A stretch of 64,000 nucleotides of DNA from Odobenus rosmarus divergens. Lineage: Eukaryota; Chordata; Mammalia; Carnivora; Odobenidae. The translations under genes were made by a program, and so were the position numbers. The notes under the pieces were generated by a model that worked only from the letters and a program-made list of their open reading frames with translations, was not told where the DNA came from and did no database searches. Below, piece by piece: positions 11,985 through 23,665 of the stretch. Position 1 is the first letter of the stretch; every line of letters begins with the position of its first letter. The DNA is taken from NCBI RefSeq assembly GCF_000321225.1, contig NW_004450276.1, positions 366,476 through 430,475 on the forward strand. Direction: 5' to 3'.

Positions 11985-12565
11985 TCAGAGGCCTTTGCAC
12001 ATTTCCATTAACACCTACTCTGTCTTCAAAAGTAAGCTTTCTGAGAAGGTCTCCCTGATCCCACAGTGCTGGAAAAAGAGGGAACTGTGTGATTTACTTT
12101 TCCAGATTGCTCATGCACATGTATGACAATTTGCAACTGGCTGGAGTTCAGCCAGGGCTGTGGCCAGGGGCATTGGCTTTTCTCTATGTAGATCTCCCCC
12201 CATGCTGATTGAACTTCTTTATTACATACATCATGATAGCTGGATTCCAAGAGTAAGGGTCCAGTAGACAGGAGGTGGAAGCTGCCACTTTTTAAAAGTT
12301 TGGCATAGGGTCACTTCTGCAAAGTTCTCCTGAAAGATGTCTTATAGCACCATGAATCTATTTTTCATACCTCCTTTTATGACTTGTCATTATACAGATA
12401 TTTGAGTGACTTTTAAAATTTTCTGTCTTCCCATTAGATTATAAGCGTTATGTAGGTAAGGATCTTTGATTTCTCTCACTACTGTGTCTCCAGCATTTAA
12501 ATCAATGGCTAGCATATAAAGATGATCAATAGTATTTTTTATGAATAAATGAAATAAATTCAATA
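11985..12565 (+). mobile_element. L2 (LINE2) fragments
   Basis: Two sense pieces look like the L2 3' region: 'GGCCTTTGCACAT...' with 'TTCTGAGAAGGTCTCCCTGA' near 11990-12060, and 'CCATTAGATTATAAGCG ... ACTGTGTCTCCAGCATTTAA ... ATGAATAAATGAAATAA' at 12430-12560, which fits the L2 3' end with its TGAA-type terminal repeats. The middle (12070-12400) is not clearly L2. Confidence 0.65.
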
Positions 12566-12921
12566 TTTTGTTCATTTACTTGGGCAAGAAGCCATGCTTG
12601 TGTAGTGTTAAATTGATATCAGAGTCTGACTTTTGATTGAATGAAGTAATTCACTGTATTGATTAGAAAAACATTCTTAGTTTTTCCAAGTTGAATAGAC
12701 CATTCATTTAAAATTTTCTACCCATCACTGAATTTCTCTTTCTAGGAGGATTTATTTTCCTTAGTCTCAGTAAAATGTACTTAAAAGAGTTTGTAGCCAA
12801 ATTTTATATTAATTTAGATGGAATTAATAATGGGAATGAAAATATAATTTTATATAATTTTTAGTTTTTAAAAGCATTTCCTCATATTATTATAGTATAT
12901 GCAACCAACTAGGTATTAGAC

Positions 12922-13096
12922 CAGTGGTTCTTGACTTGGCTGCACATTGGAAAAGTATAAGAGCTTTAAAAAGTACTAATGCATGGATCCCACCCCCAGA
13001 AATTCTGATTTAATTGGTCTGGAATACATTCTGGAAATTTGTATTTTAAAAGCTTCATAAATGATTATAATGTTAAACCAAGGTTGAGACCCACTG
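12922..13096 (+). mobile_element. MER5-type hAT-Charlie nonautonomous DNA transposon
   Basis: Starts CAGTGGTTCTTGACTTGGCT and ends AAGGTTGAGACCCACTG. The two ends are imperfect inverted repeats, as in the MER5 group. The central 'CCCACCCCCAGAAATTCTGA' and 'AAAAGCTTC' blocks also fit. Length is 175 bp, close to the roughly 180-190 bp I recall for the family. Subfamily is not certain. Confidence 0.85.
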
Positions 13097-14439
13097 CTTT
13101 ACCCAGTTCTTCTCAACCCTGCCTCCTTGGTATGCCTCCCGGATATTAATGGGGCTTAGCTATTTTTTTAAAAACGCTATGTGATTCTACTTTGGAGTCA
13201 CAGCTGAGAATCACAGCATCAGACAGTATTATTTGCCTTTTATATTTATTTCACATCAGTTTATATCTTTTGGAATACATTTTTCCCCAAATAATATATG
13301 TGTGGTTTAAAAAAAAACCTCTACCTATTTCTTATTATATATTTTGCGTGGTCACATTATTAATATTTGATAATATATGCTTAGCATCATTGTTTATATT
13401 AAATACAAGTGAACCCATTAATTACACTCTTAATATAATTTATTTCTTCTCTCTGAAAATGTTATGAATACTTTGCTATGCATTTATTACACTAATGCAT
13501 TACACTAAACATGTAGAATAATTGTTTAAACCACAGCTTTGATTTGCCTAGTTCAGTGACTGAGATGATTGAGCACCAGGTCAACTAGTGAGAATAGTAA
13601 CGCAAAGTAAATAGTTGCATACATGATGTAATTTGAAAAAGCAGATTTCCCAAGAGATGAGAAGTACATGCTACTGTTTTCTTAAGGCCTGAGCCTGAAA
13701 CACAATGTCACTTCCAGTGTATTCCACTGTTCAAACAGTTGCAGGGCTCAGATTCAGGGAGTGGGGATGTAGACTATACTTCTCAATAGGAGGACTATGA
13801 AAGAATTCAACCATTTTCAAAATTGCTAAATGAGCACACTGAAAAAGTGCAAGTAGTTGCTTTCTTTTCTTGTAATATGCTGAACAATGTATCAAGGTTA
13901 AGCCTCTTACTAAAAGCAATTACAGCTTTGAATATTATAAAAACGTCATCTTAAATGCATCAGATTGCTGATAAGAAATAAAGGAATAGTCAGGCCTAAG
14001 ACTAAATGAAGGTGCATACTAAAAGAAATACGTGAGACACTGAAGCTGCTTTTTGTCTTGCAGGCATTTGCAAAACTGAGTAAATTGTTTCATAAGTCTC
14101 AGAAATAGGACATAAAAATACAAGGTAGGAAGTTAAATAGGAGACTCTCTATAAAGCTGCAAGCGCAAAAGACCACCCTGGTATAAAGGCAAACCGGAAA
14201 TAGCAAACTACCCCCCCCCAAAATAAACAAAGAAAATTGCTCTGTTCTGAACATTGGTGCTGATTGGAGGTATAAAAAACTAATACTGAGAATAAACAAA
14301 AATAAGCTGTTTTTTAATCCATAGTGAAGTCCCAGTATTGTGGTAACCAGAAAATATTCTTAACATTTCAATGACTATTTAAATCAGAGAATAGTCATAC
14401 AAAACAATAGCATAGAAATTTAAAAAAAAAAGAACAAAG
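13097..14439. other. No gene seen
   Basis: Unassigned. 13105-13215 (TTCTTCTCAACCCTG ... CAGCTGAGAATCACAG) may be a second, badly decayed hAT relic. The frame at 13192-13467 is a run of AT-rich hydrophobic codons without a recognisable domain. Confidence 0.4.
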
Positions 14440-15490
14440 TCAAAGTCAATAACACAAAAAGGTAAATTGAGAAAAAGAAGCCAGACACAACACTTTACAT
14501 AGTCTATAATACAATTATATGAATTTCAATAGGCAAACCCAAACTATATTGTTTAGGGATGCAAAATTAGATGGGAAAACTGGAAATAAAGCAGTAGATG
14601 AATCCTACAAAAATGAGAATAGTTTGTATTTCTAGTCAGATGAGAGAAGGTTTAAATCAGTTAAGACATTAAAAAATTACAACATTGTTAGGAGATTTTA
14701 ACTCAGCCTCCTCAGTATTTGATAAATCAAAAGATGAGATAAATATAGCTAACTAGTTAAGTCAGAGAATTTAGAAAGATTTTGGATACAGAAATTCATT
14801 TTCTATAAATCAATCACATTTCTGTACTTGAGAAAACAAATAATTATGATACAAAAATACAAAGAATATAAAGTATCTGGGAATGATTTAAGATAAGTTA
14901 TGCATGTCTTTTATGTTAAGAACATTTTGAAGACATTGAAAAAGTACCAAATAATGGATATATTAATCATGTTTATTGATTAGAAGTCACAGTATTATAT
15001 TAGTAGATTCAAGAAACTCAAAAAAAATCTTAACAGGCTTCTATGTAAGTATGTATACTTGTGTATATGTAATCTGATAAACTTATTTGAAAATTTATGT
15101 GAATGAGCAAAGGGCAAAGAATAACCAATTAATCAATAAGTAGAACAAGTGGGGAGACTTGCTTTTTTGTATAAGCTGTAATTATTTTATTACTACAGTA
15201 ATTAATTCAGCAGTTTAATGGTGAAGGAATAAGCAAATTAGTGAAGTGAGAACATAGAAATACATCTACAAAAACAGTAATCTGATTTATGCAAACTAGT
15301 AGCAAAAACATTTTTGATTAAATGAAGTTAGGATACATAATTTTCTATATGGAATGAAAATAAAGTTGAAATCCTACCTCTTTTCATGTAAAAAAATCAA
15401 TTATAGTTGTCTTAAGAACTTAGATGTAAAAGGCAAACTAAAAAGTTTTGTAAAAACTGTACGGGAGAATATTTTTAAGCCATCAAGTTA
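14440..15490 (+). mobile_element. Ancient L1M, left part (sense)
   Basis: Decayed L1. A 3' end-like piece at about 14470-14590 is followed by ORF2 endonuclease-like text (GAGATTTTAACTCAGCC near 14691) and then 'ATAAATCAATCACATTTCTGT' at about 14805-14826 with later ORF2 text. The order suggests two joined fragments or an internal deletion. The right part resumes after the antisense L1 at 15491-16393. Confidence 0.72.
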
Positions 15491-16393
15491 AAGTTTTCTT
15501 TTTTTTTTTCCTCCAAATTTTTATTTAAAGTCCAGTTAGTTAACATACCGTATAATATTAGTTTCAGGTATAGAATTTAATGATTCAATACTTATATACA
15601 TAACACCTAGTGCTCATCACAAATAGTGCCCTCCTTATTACCCATCACCTATTTGCCCCATTCCTGCCCCCCTGCCCTCCAGTAACCATCAGTTTATTCT
15701 CTATAGTTAAGAGTATGTTTCTTGGTTTGCCTCTCTTTTTTCCCCCATGTTCATTTGTTTTGTTTCTTAAATTCCACATATGCATGAAATCATATGGTAT
15801 TTGTCTTTCTCTGTCTGACTTATTTCATTTAGTGTAATAATTTCTTGCTCCATCCATGTCATTGCAAATGGCAAGATTTCATCCTTTTTTATGGCTAAGT
15901 AATATACGTGTGTGTGTGTGTGTGTGTGTGTGTATACACAACACCTCTTCTTTACCCATTTATCAGTTGATGGACATTTGGGCTCTTTCCATAATTTGAC
16001 TGTTGTTGATAATGCTGCTGTAAACATCAGGGTGCATATATCCCTTCGAATCAGTATTTTTGTATCCTTTGTATAAATATCAAGTAGAGCAACTACTGGA
16101 TTATAGGGTAGTTCTATTTTAGTTCTATTTTTAACTTTTTGGGGAACCTCCCTACTGTTTTCCAGAGTGGCTGCACCAGTTTGCCTTCACACCAACAGTG
16201 TAAGAGAGTTCCCCTTTCTCCACATCCTTGCCAACACCTGTTGTTTCCTGTGTTGTTAATTTTACTCATTCTGACTGGTAGGAGGTGATATCTCATTATA
16301 GTTTTGATTTGTATTTCCCTGATCATGAGTAATTTGAACATTTTTTATGTGTCTCTCAGCCATCTGTATGTCTTACAGTAAAAAATTTTCTTA
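15491..16393 (-). mobile_element. Carnivore L1 3' end, antisense, inserted in an older L1
   Basis: Minus-strand frames at 15767-16027 (MFTAALSTTVKLWKEPKCPS) and 16114-16341 match the ORF2 C-terminus. The 3' UTR runs left to a T-rich tail at about 15497-15509. An internal GT microsatellite sits at 15908-15933. Diverged short repeats (AAGTTTTCTT at about 15491, AAATTTTCTT at about 16383) may be the TSD. It splits the sense L1M on either side. Confidence 0.88.
15908..15933 (+). repeat. (GT)n microsatellite
   Basis: Thirteen GT dinucleotides, inside the antisense L1. Confidence 0.97.
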
Positions 16394-17350
16394 AACACAC
16401 ACACACACAGAAACCATGTAATGAAAAGGTTGATGAATTTAGTGACATCAAAGGTAAGAACTTATGTTAATTAAGATGTAGCATAAATAGAATGAAAAGA
16501 CAATCCACAAATTAGAAGAAAATACAGCAAATATATCTGACAAAGGATGGTATTAAAAACATATAAAAGAGTCATGAAATCAATAAGAGAAATGTAAACA
16601 GTATAATAAAAAATGGTCAGAAGACTTGAACATGCACTTTACAAAGGGGAAGCCAAAGCTGCCAATAAATACAAAATAAGACTACAATGCAATAACACTT
16701 AACACTCAACAAGGGGGCAAATATTAAAAGGCTAGAAAATACAAAGTTATGGTAATGATGCAGAACAACCAAAATCATTATACCCTAGTACAACTACTTT
16801 AGAAAACCAGTTGGATTAACCTCATGAAATTATGCAGAATCATTCTTATGCCATTGATTCAACTCTTATACCTGAAGTAAGAGATATGTACAAAATGTTT
16901 AAAGCAGTAATATTTTAAAAAGAAAAAAAGTCTTTGAAAATCAACCCATCAATCTTTCAAAAGTCAAATGAATAAATGGATTTTGTTGTATTCACAGAGT
17001 GGAATTAATAGTAAAAATACATAGTAAAAAAGCAAAGGAACTAGAGCTCCATCCATCAGTAAGGCTGAATTTGCAAAAAGTGTAAGTCTTAAGCAAAAGA
17101 AACAAGGAGAATACACACCATACAATTGAAGTAATGCAGACCTCAAAAAACATGCAAAAGTAAATAACAATGTTATGAAAAGCACAAATTTTGTATACTT
17201 ATTTCATCTAAGAAGATAAGACAGTAATTGGCTTTAGGAAGGGATAAATAAAAACTTTCAAAGTAATGATAATTTTTTCTTTCTTAACCTGGTTGGCATA
17301 TACATGGGTGTGATACGTGTTTTCTTTATCCCTTATAAGTATAGCTTTAT
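16394..17350 (+). mobile_element. Ancient L1M, right part (sense)
   Basis: It opens with a short CA repeat (16395-16409). The following text runs in L1 ORF2 order: 'TTGATGAATTTAGTGACATC', 'GAAAAGACAATCCACAAATTAG', 'ATATCTGACAAAGGATGG', 'ATGGTCAGAAGACTTGAACA', 'ACTTTAGAAAACCAGTTGG', 'AATGAATAAATGGA', then the 3' UTR near 17200-17340. It is the continuation of 14440-15490. No long frame survives. Confidence 0.82.
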
Positions 17351-17389
17351 TTTAGAATTTTCCAACATTTACTAAACACCTTTTTAAAT

Positions 17390-17552
17390 GGAGTGCTAGA
17401 TCTGGATGTTATATGTGAGTTATGAATCACTAAATTCTATACCCGAAACCAATTTTACCATATATGTTAACTAACTGGAATTTAAATAAAAACTTGAAAT
17501 TAAAAAGATACAACCTAAAAACAACAACAACAACAAAATACAGGGAGTGCTA
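17390..17552 (+). mobile_element. Very short L1 3' end with 10-bp TSD
   Basis: GGAGTGCTAG occurs at 17390-17399 and 17543-17552. Between them is the terminal piece of a carnivore L1 (TGAATCACTAAATTCTATAC ... ATATGTTAACTAACTGGAAT) with a tail ending in a CAA-type repeat (17519-17537). Severe 5' truncation left about 143 bp. Confidence 0.87.
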
Positions 17553-17674
17553 GGTGAGCCATAAATACCTCTCAGATTTGAAAGGTTTTATATATATATA
17601 TGACAGTGTTCTGCCAATAGGAGAATTGTTCAAATGCTAGAGGAGTCACTATATTACTAGTATTTTGAAGTCTG

Positions 17675-18120
17675 GCTATTATGGCTAGAATTGTGTTACC
17701 CCTCAAAATATATTGAAGCCCTAACCCTCAGTACTTCAGGATATAGGATCATTGCAGATATAATTAGTTAAGACAAGGTCATACTTGAGTAAGTTGGGCT
17801 TCTACTCCAACATAACTAGTATCCTTACAAAAAGATGCCATATGAGGACACCACATACAAGGAGAATATCATGTGATGATAAGGCAGAGTTGGAGTTGTG
17901 CAGCTGCAAGTCAAGGAATGCCAAAAGTTGCCAGCAAAACACTAGAAACTAAGAAAAGGCAAGGAAGGATCCCTCTACAGTTTTCAAAGGGAGCATGGTT
18001 CTTTTGCCAACAGCTTGATTTTGAACTTTCAGCTTCCAGAACTTTGACACAGAAATTTCACTTGTTTAAAGCCATCCAGTTTGTGGTACTTTGTGATGGG
18101 AGCCCTAGAAAACTAATACA
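17675..18120 (+). mobile_element. MLT1-type (ERVL-MaLR) LTR
   Basis: Order of blocks fits the family: 'GCTAGAATTGTGTTACCCC', 'TTGAAGCCCTAACCCTCAGT', 'AGTATCCTTACAAAAAGA', 'ATCATGTGATGAT', 'CAGCTTCCAGAACTTTGACA', 'AAGCCATCCAGTTTGTGGTA', 'GAGCCCTAGAAAACTAATAC'. This is an old solo LTR-like relic with no internal viral coding sequence beside it. The frame at 17873-18181 crosses it and is not a gene. Confidence 0.85.
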
Positions 18121-18289
18121 TGAACAAATTACTCATCAAATCTTTGCAGGAAGAACTGTTGCTGGCCTCTCCAGAAAATAAGGATAGGCAGTAACTTATG
18201 TTTATTTTGCTTGGAGTTGAAGAGGAAGAAAGACAATTATAGTTTTGACAGCCTCTTGAATATAATATATGCAATGATAATGCATTTTT

Positions 18290-18640
18290 TAAGTCAGCTC
18301 TTTCAATTTATTTTGGATAGGTATTCATATGTTTAAAAATGCAAAAGGCAGAATATAGTAATACAGTCTAAAGTCTCCTATCTCCATCAATTACTTATGT
18401 TTCTTTCCAGAGATAGTTAGGCACGTATTAGCACATCAGCATACAAACCATTATTATACCATTCCTTTTTTCATTTTATACTACTGTATACTCTGTTCTT
18501 TATTCTTTCTTTTCCATCTAATTTTGTATCCTGGAGATCTTTTCATAGAAAAAAATAAGTGCTTCCTTTTTCTCATACTTATAGCTACATGGGCATCCAA
18601 CAATTTTTAAGCCAGTGATATATTTAGACCACTAGATTTT
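18290..18640 (-). mobile_element. L1M 3' region, antisense fragment
   Basis: Text such as 'ATCCTGGAGATCTTTTCATAG' and 'ATAGCTACATGGGCATCC' fits the antisense 3' region of L1M elements. Diverged, ends approximate. Confidence 0.6.
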
Positions 18641-19289
18641 TTCAAATATTTTAATTCTGCTCTTAAAAAGAGAAGCAAAGTAATGGAAACTTTTAGGTAA
18701 AGAAGACTGAGTGAAGTTTCATCACAGATTTTTGCTCCCCTAATATATAATAAATAAGTGATAAAATCTTATGCCAAAAACTTTGAAAAATGATGACCAA
18801 AGAAAGAAATAGAAGTTTCCATATCAAAATATATTCTGATTCTGTTGGCATCCTCATCTCCATGGCAGAAGGGTAAATGAAAACAGAAGGGGAACTGACA
18901 AAATCCTGGGGTTTCTCACTCAGAGCCCTCGGTTTGGGGAGATGCAGACTGAAAATGTGAATAGGCAGCATGGGATAAAGTCAAAATTAAAACTTTGAGA
19001 GTAGGATCTCAGCAGCACTGTAAATGGTTTCTAGGAAATTACCTTTGCCAATGAGTCAAAGTCTTTTATAGCAGGAAATACCCCTGGTTGTATGGATTGT
19101 GCTCTTTACAGGACATTAAAAGAATTACAAAGATAAAATAGAAAACAGTTTCCTTAGAAGATGCGCAGTTATTTTCTTGTAGCTTCTTCCCTTTTTCAAC
19201 ACTACAAACTCGAACTGCAGATAAATAGATAGAAAACCAGATCTTGTCCTCAAACCGTAGTTTGGATAAAATGTGAAAGTGTCAAAGAG
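18641..19289. other. No gene or clear repeat seen
   Basis: Unassigned. The antisense frame at 18693-18971 has no recognisable domain. Confidence 0.45.
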
Positions 19290-20460
19290 AATTAACCCTC
19301 ACCGTGTCAGAGAAAATAAATGTTAAGATTAGAGGTACATACATTACCAACGGCAAGGTTTTAAAAAATGTCCAGGAACTAAACAAACATATTATAGCAA
19401 AATATTGGGTAAACAGAATATAGCAATTCACAACAGATGAAATACCCAGTCAAGAAAATCTATTGTTCTAGGAAGGGAAGGAAACTTTCCAAGTATGTTT
19501 TGAGCTATACAGAACTTAATAAAAATACAAAATCAATAAAACAATAGGTTCAAAAACAAGACACTAAACAAGAGAGTAAAATGAAAAGGGAAATTTCAAG
19601 GCTAGTAAAAATAATAAAGTTCAAAATATCAACATTTACAGGGGCGCCTGGGTGGCTCAGTCGGTTAAGTGTCCAACTCTTATTTTCAGCTCAGATCATG
19701 ATCTCAGGATCCTGAGACTGAGTCCTGCATGGGGCTCTGCACTCAGCAGGGAGTCTGCTTCTCTCCCTCTCTCTCTACCTTTCCCTCTGCCCCTCCCCCT
19801 GCTTACACATGTGCACATGTGCTCTCTCTCTAACATAAATAAATCTTTAAAAAAAAAAAAACCCACATCAACATTTAGAGCTCTAATAAATAAATTAGAA
19901 ACAACAAGAGATAGGAAAAAGGGTAAAATGTTGAATGTATGCCCTGGGTGAAATACTTAATAATAAATTCAATGAAAAAAAAGATTTTAAAAGTTACAGA
20001 AGATGAGAGCTTTGGAGGGCAAAGATGATCTCATATAAAGATGATTGCTGACTCTGAAGTTAAGAATCTAGATAATGGACAAGAAAACTATAAAGAGATA
20101 AAAAAGGGAAAAATTTCTCCCAAATTAAGACAGATATTAGAATGATCTGAGATAAATTATGGCCTTCAGAGAAAGACTTTTTTAGACATCTAGGAAGAAA
20201 AAATATTCCTGTCTCCTGCAATGGCTGGAAAGCAGGAAATCGTAAGTATCACAAATTTCTCCACAACAACTTTCAATACCATCTAGAAAGCCTATAAAAT
20301 TCTGAGGGAAAGCAAAAATGACCTAAAAATATTTACATAGCTAAGTTATCATTTATAGTAAAAGCAACATTTGACTGACATTCTCAAAGAAAAGAGCTCA
20401 GGGGCTATAGTCCTAGGATCTTTTCTCAAAGTACCTATGCATTGATGAAGTCTAAGTAAT
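19290..20460 (+). mobile_element. HAL1/L1 ORF1-like ancient remnant, split by a SINE
   Basis: A-rich sense-strand text with many 'AAGAAAAT', 'GAACTAAACAAAC' and 'CAATAAAAC' elements. Near 20290-20390 a block 'AAAATTCTGAGGGAAAGCA' then 'CTAAGTTATCATTTATAGTAAAAG' recalls the end of HAL1-type half-LINEs. A Can-SINE (19628-19877) interrupts it. Family assignment is from memory and moderate at best. Confidence 0.5.
19628..19877 (+). mobile_element. Can-SINE with 11-bp TSD
   Basis: ATCAACATTTA at 19628-19638 and 19867-19877 brackets a sense SINE. Its head is intact (GGGGCGCCTGGGTGGCTCAG at 19641), followed by a long CT-rich region and an A tail at 19851-19861. A young-looking copy. Confidence 0.96.
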
Positions 20461-20510
20461 CAAAAGTGAATCAAATAAGAATTCAAGAACAGAAACAGAT
20501 TTGTAATGAG

Positions 20511-20800
20511 TGTAGTAGGCAGAATTCTAACATGTCCCTCCAAGATACGTGTGCCTTGCTTTATATGCCTTATATAATCCTCCCTCCTTGAATATGGATG
20601 GATCAAATAAATATGATCAGGTATTACTTCTTTGATTAGGTCATTAATCAATTAACTTGGAGTTACTCAAAAGGCAGATTATCCCAGGTGGGCCTGTTTT
20701 TATCAGGGGAATCATTTAAAGATGGGTAGTTTCAGAACCGTTCTCCTGGTGGCCTGAAAGAACGCTGGCTCCTTGGAAGCTTGAAGAGCAGAACATTACT
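20511..20800 (+). mobile_element. MLT1-like LTR, partial
   Basis: Begins AGTAGGCAGAATTCTAACAT and keeps the MLT1-like blocks 'CAGGTGGGCCTG', 'ATCAGGGGAATCATTTAAAG' and 'TTCTCCTGGTGGCCTGAAAG'. The 3' third is missing or unrecognisable. Confidence 0.65.
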
Positions 20801-20941
20801 TCTATAAGGAAAATTTTAGGGTCTAAATTTAGGGAGTCTAATATAGCTAGTTAAGAATTTTAGAAAATAAAATTGTTTGGCAAAAAAAGAGCTGTAATGA
20901 TTCTTATGTGTATGTAGGATTTTTCAAAGGGATAATAAGCA

Positions 20942-21515
20942 GTACTGATGTAGGGAAAAGATGTAAGGTTTGAAGCCAATGGCCAAGAAAGAGTTCTTGA
21001 AACATCTTTGGTGCAAAGAGGTGGTTTTATTAAGGCACAGGGACAGGACCCATGGGCAGAGAGAGCTGCACTGGGGTCATGAGGAGTGGCCCATTTTATA
21101 CTTTCAAGTTGGGAGGGGTTAGAGATAGCGTAAGACTAAGGAATTTTGGAAACAAGGTTTCCAGGGCTGGGAGGGGACTAGCTATTGTTGGGAAAGGGTT
21201 ATTTATTACTGTCTAATAAAACCTGAGTCATGAGATATATATCAGTGGGTCATATGCTTGAGGGATGATTGCCAACATGTATCTTGGGGGGTAGAGATAA
21301 AGGAAGTTTCCAAAAGAATTTTCATATATTACAGTAGACTCACAGGATCCTGGGGGTTGGGCTAAGATTGCCTTTTGCCCCTAGCAAAGTATTGACATCA
21401 AGATAGTTGAGTCCCTAGAGGAATGTCACTGCCTGTTTCAAGGACTTGTCAGTGGGCTGTAGGTGGTAAGGAAATTTAATAATTTTTCTTCTGCCTTTGT
21501 TTCCCACATCAGTAC
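20942..21515 (-). mobile_element. Solo LTR, ERV1-type, 566 bp, 4-bp TSD
   Basis: The element at 20946-21511 has matching inverted ends TGATGTAGGGAAA and TTTCCCACATCA and is bounded by GTAC on both sides (20942-20945, 21512-21515). It has TG...CA termini in either orientation. Read on the minus strand it carries a TATAAAA box (complement of 21094-21100) and, about 65 bp on, an AATAAA signal (complement of 21026-21031). That is the U3-R-U5 order of a retroviral LTR. A 4-bp duplication is usual for class I ERVs. No internal gag, pol or env sequence is present, so it is a solo LTR. Family name not assigned. Confidence 0.8.
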
Positions 21516-23570
21516 CAGTATATACATGGCATTGTTAAGCTTTAGGGTCCACTGGGGAAAAAGCACTGCTTCCTTTTGAGAGGTGAATTGCTCTTCCCAT
21601 CTTCCCTGGAAACAGAAGACAAAGAGTTAAGTGACTGCATTTGAGCCTGCCTTTGAAACTGAATGTAATCAGGCATTCCTCAGGAGGCAGCCGCCACCAA
21701 GGCCAGGGTAGTAGGTCTAAATGATCTTTGTGTGTGTGCTCCTTGTACCATGTGCATTTTGACCTGGTATGGGGCTATGCTTCAAATGAGATTTCTCAAT
21801 TAAGGTGAAACAACTTAGTCTAGAAAGTTGAGTTTCATAATGATCGTATGAAGCTTCCTCTCTTGGCATGAATCTATTGATACAATATCAGAGAACAAAT
21901 TCATCATTCATTGACTCCAAATAAATCTACTTTCTCCATGCAGGAACATTGCTTTTCCAAACTAGTTGTGTGAATTCTTCTAATAAAGTACATCATGTTA
22001 GCATAGACTGAATCTCAAAATCTACACAAATCCCTACCTACTTCCAAGATTATCTCTCACCACAGGGGGTTAGAACACAGAGGGATGTAACACCGCCTTA
22101 GCTAATGTAATCAACCACCCTGATCTCTGAGGCAGGTTTCCTGAGTAGTAGACAAAATGAGGAGCCTGATAGGGATGCAACTAAAGAAGTGAGCACAGAT
22201 GTTTAAGGAATTCATGACAGTCTTTCTTGTACTTTTATCCTGAATTTTCTTTTCTCATAAATACACTTCCTAACTTTGCTCTGCGTCTATACACAGGCTT
22301 GGAATTACTTTCACACAGTTCTTTCTTCTTATTTTAATATGTGTCAGGTTAGTCTCTTTGGATCTTTTATTCCCTAATGACTTTTTCAAAAAGAATTTTT
22401 TATGAGTAGTTGCGGATACTGGCGTGGCTCTTGTTTTTTTCCTTTTATATTATTATTTTTCTTCATGAGTGCTTTTACTTTTGATAATGATTATACCATA
22501 GCTTTCCTTTCACCACCTAAAATTGAAAGGAACCAACAAGTACTTATTTCTCAAGAAACGTGTCTTATTTTTCTGTGTAAACAATTCCTCAACCTAAAAT
22601 GATAGCTCTGAAGCAAGCTATGTTTTATTTTATTATGGATACATAAGCAAACGGTAAAAGCCTCCGCACAGTTTTTAAGAGAGAATTATTCAAATTTTAT
22701 CGGCAAAGAACAACAGCAGAGATAATAGCCAGGGACTCTTGAGGAAAGCTGGCTGCTTAAGGCTGACCCACTGTAAGAGAGCACTCTTTGGGGAAATCTC
22801 ATTCTCTCTGACCATTCTAACACTTCTTTCTGACTTCTGGTTAATATCTAGACACATATCATGCTTTATACTTTACACATTTCATCACTAAAATTTAAAA
22901 ATATGAGAGACCAAAGAGCTAAAATTCAAAAACAGTATTCACCTTGAGAAAAAACAAAAACAAAAAGGTAAGGAAGTGCAAACAACAGCACCCTGGTTTT
23001 GGCTTTTTGTTTGGCTAGCATTCATCTCTCATTTATAGAAAGGGGAGAATCAGTATTTCATCATACAATACTTTTGTAAAGATAAATTTTGAAAGGATAT
23101 TAAATCTAGTGATGATTTCTAAATCTAGCTAATATCAGGCTTATCAAAAGATAGGTATTTAACTTAGCAAGTGAATTTGTAGAAAGAAATGAAAAATGCC
23201 AACAATATATTAAATAGTTCTAATTTCACAAGGCAGAGAAGTGATATGAAAAACAAAAATAAAATTAGATTTTTTAATATAGAGAGAGGTAAGCTAATTT
23301 TCTTCAGAATGTCTTTAGCCCAAATGCCCTTTGGTATTTAATAACATGACCTCAGTATCACAGCTGCTAGCAAAATATTCATGTGCTACATTTGTGAGGC
23401 CATCAACCTTTACCTTTACCTTTATTTGTTGGACCATCCAGGATAACTAAGGGATATGAAAATAATCCATCTGTCCAAACTTATTTTTTTATTTATTTAT
23501 ATATTTTTCTATACCATGACTACAGCGTTCAAATAGAGTTTGAAAAGGCTCTTATTGAACAAGATTGAGA
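21516..23570. other. No gene seen; possible LTR relic at about 22010-22300
   Basis: Unassigned. The 22010-22300 stretch (paired 'GAGGAGCCTGATAGGG', 'GAAGTGAGCACAG', then 'TTTTCTCATAAATACACTTCC') has the feel of an old LTR but I could not confirm ends or TSD. Frames here (e.g. 22402-22602) show no recognisable domain. A triplet-like CCTTTA repeat lies near 23408-23425. Confidence 0.35.
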
Positions 23571-23574
23571 TCTG

Positions 23575-23665
23575 CAGAGGTTAATACTCTTTCAGTTCAT
23601 GATATCAGAGCTAGGATTAGGACCCAGTGAGCCTGGCTCCCAGGTCTGAGTGCTTTTCCATGTAT
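23575..23665 (+). mobile_element. MIR 3' half, sense
   Basis: 'CAGAGGTTAATACTC ... ATCAGAGCTAGGATTAGGAC ... GAGCCTGGCTCCCAGGTCTG' matches the right half of the tRNA-derived MIR SINE. Confidence 0.65.

Noticed and set aside
19641..19720. tRNA-like sequence in SINE heads
   Set aside because: Can-SINEs derive from a tRNA, but the head is diverged and carries a SINE body and tail; it is not a tRNA gene.
20946..21511. Possible full endogenous retrovirus
   Set aside because: No second LTR and no gag, pol or env-like frame lies nearby; only a solo LTR is supported.
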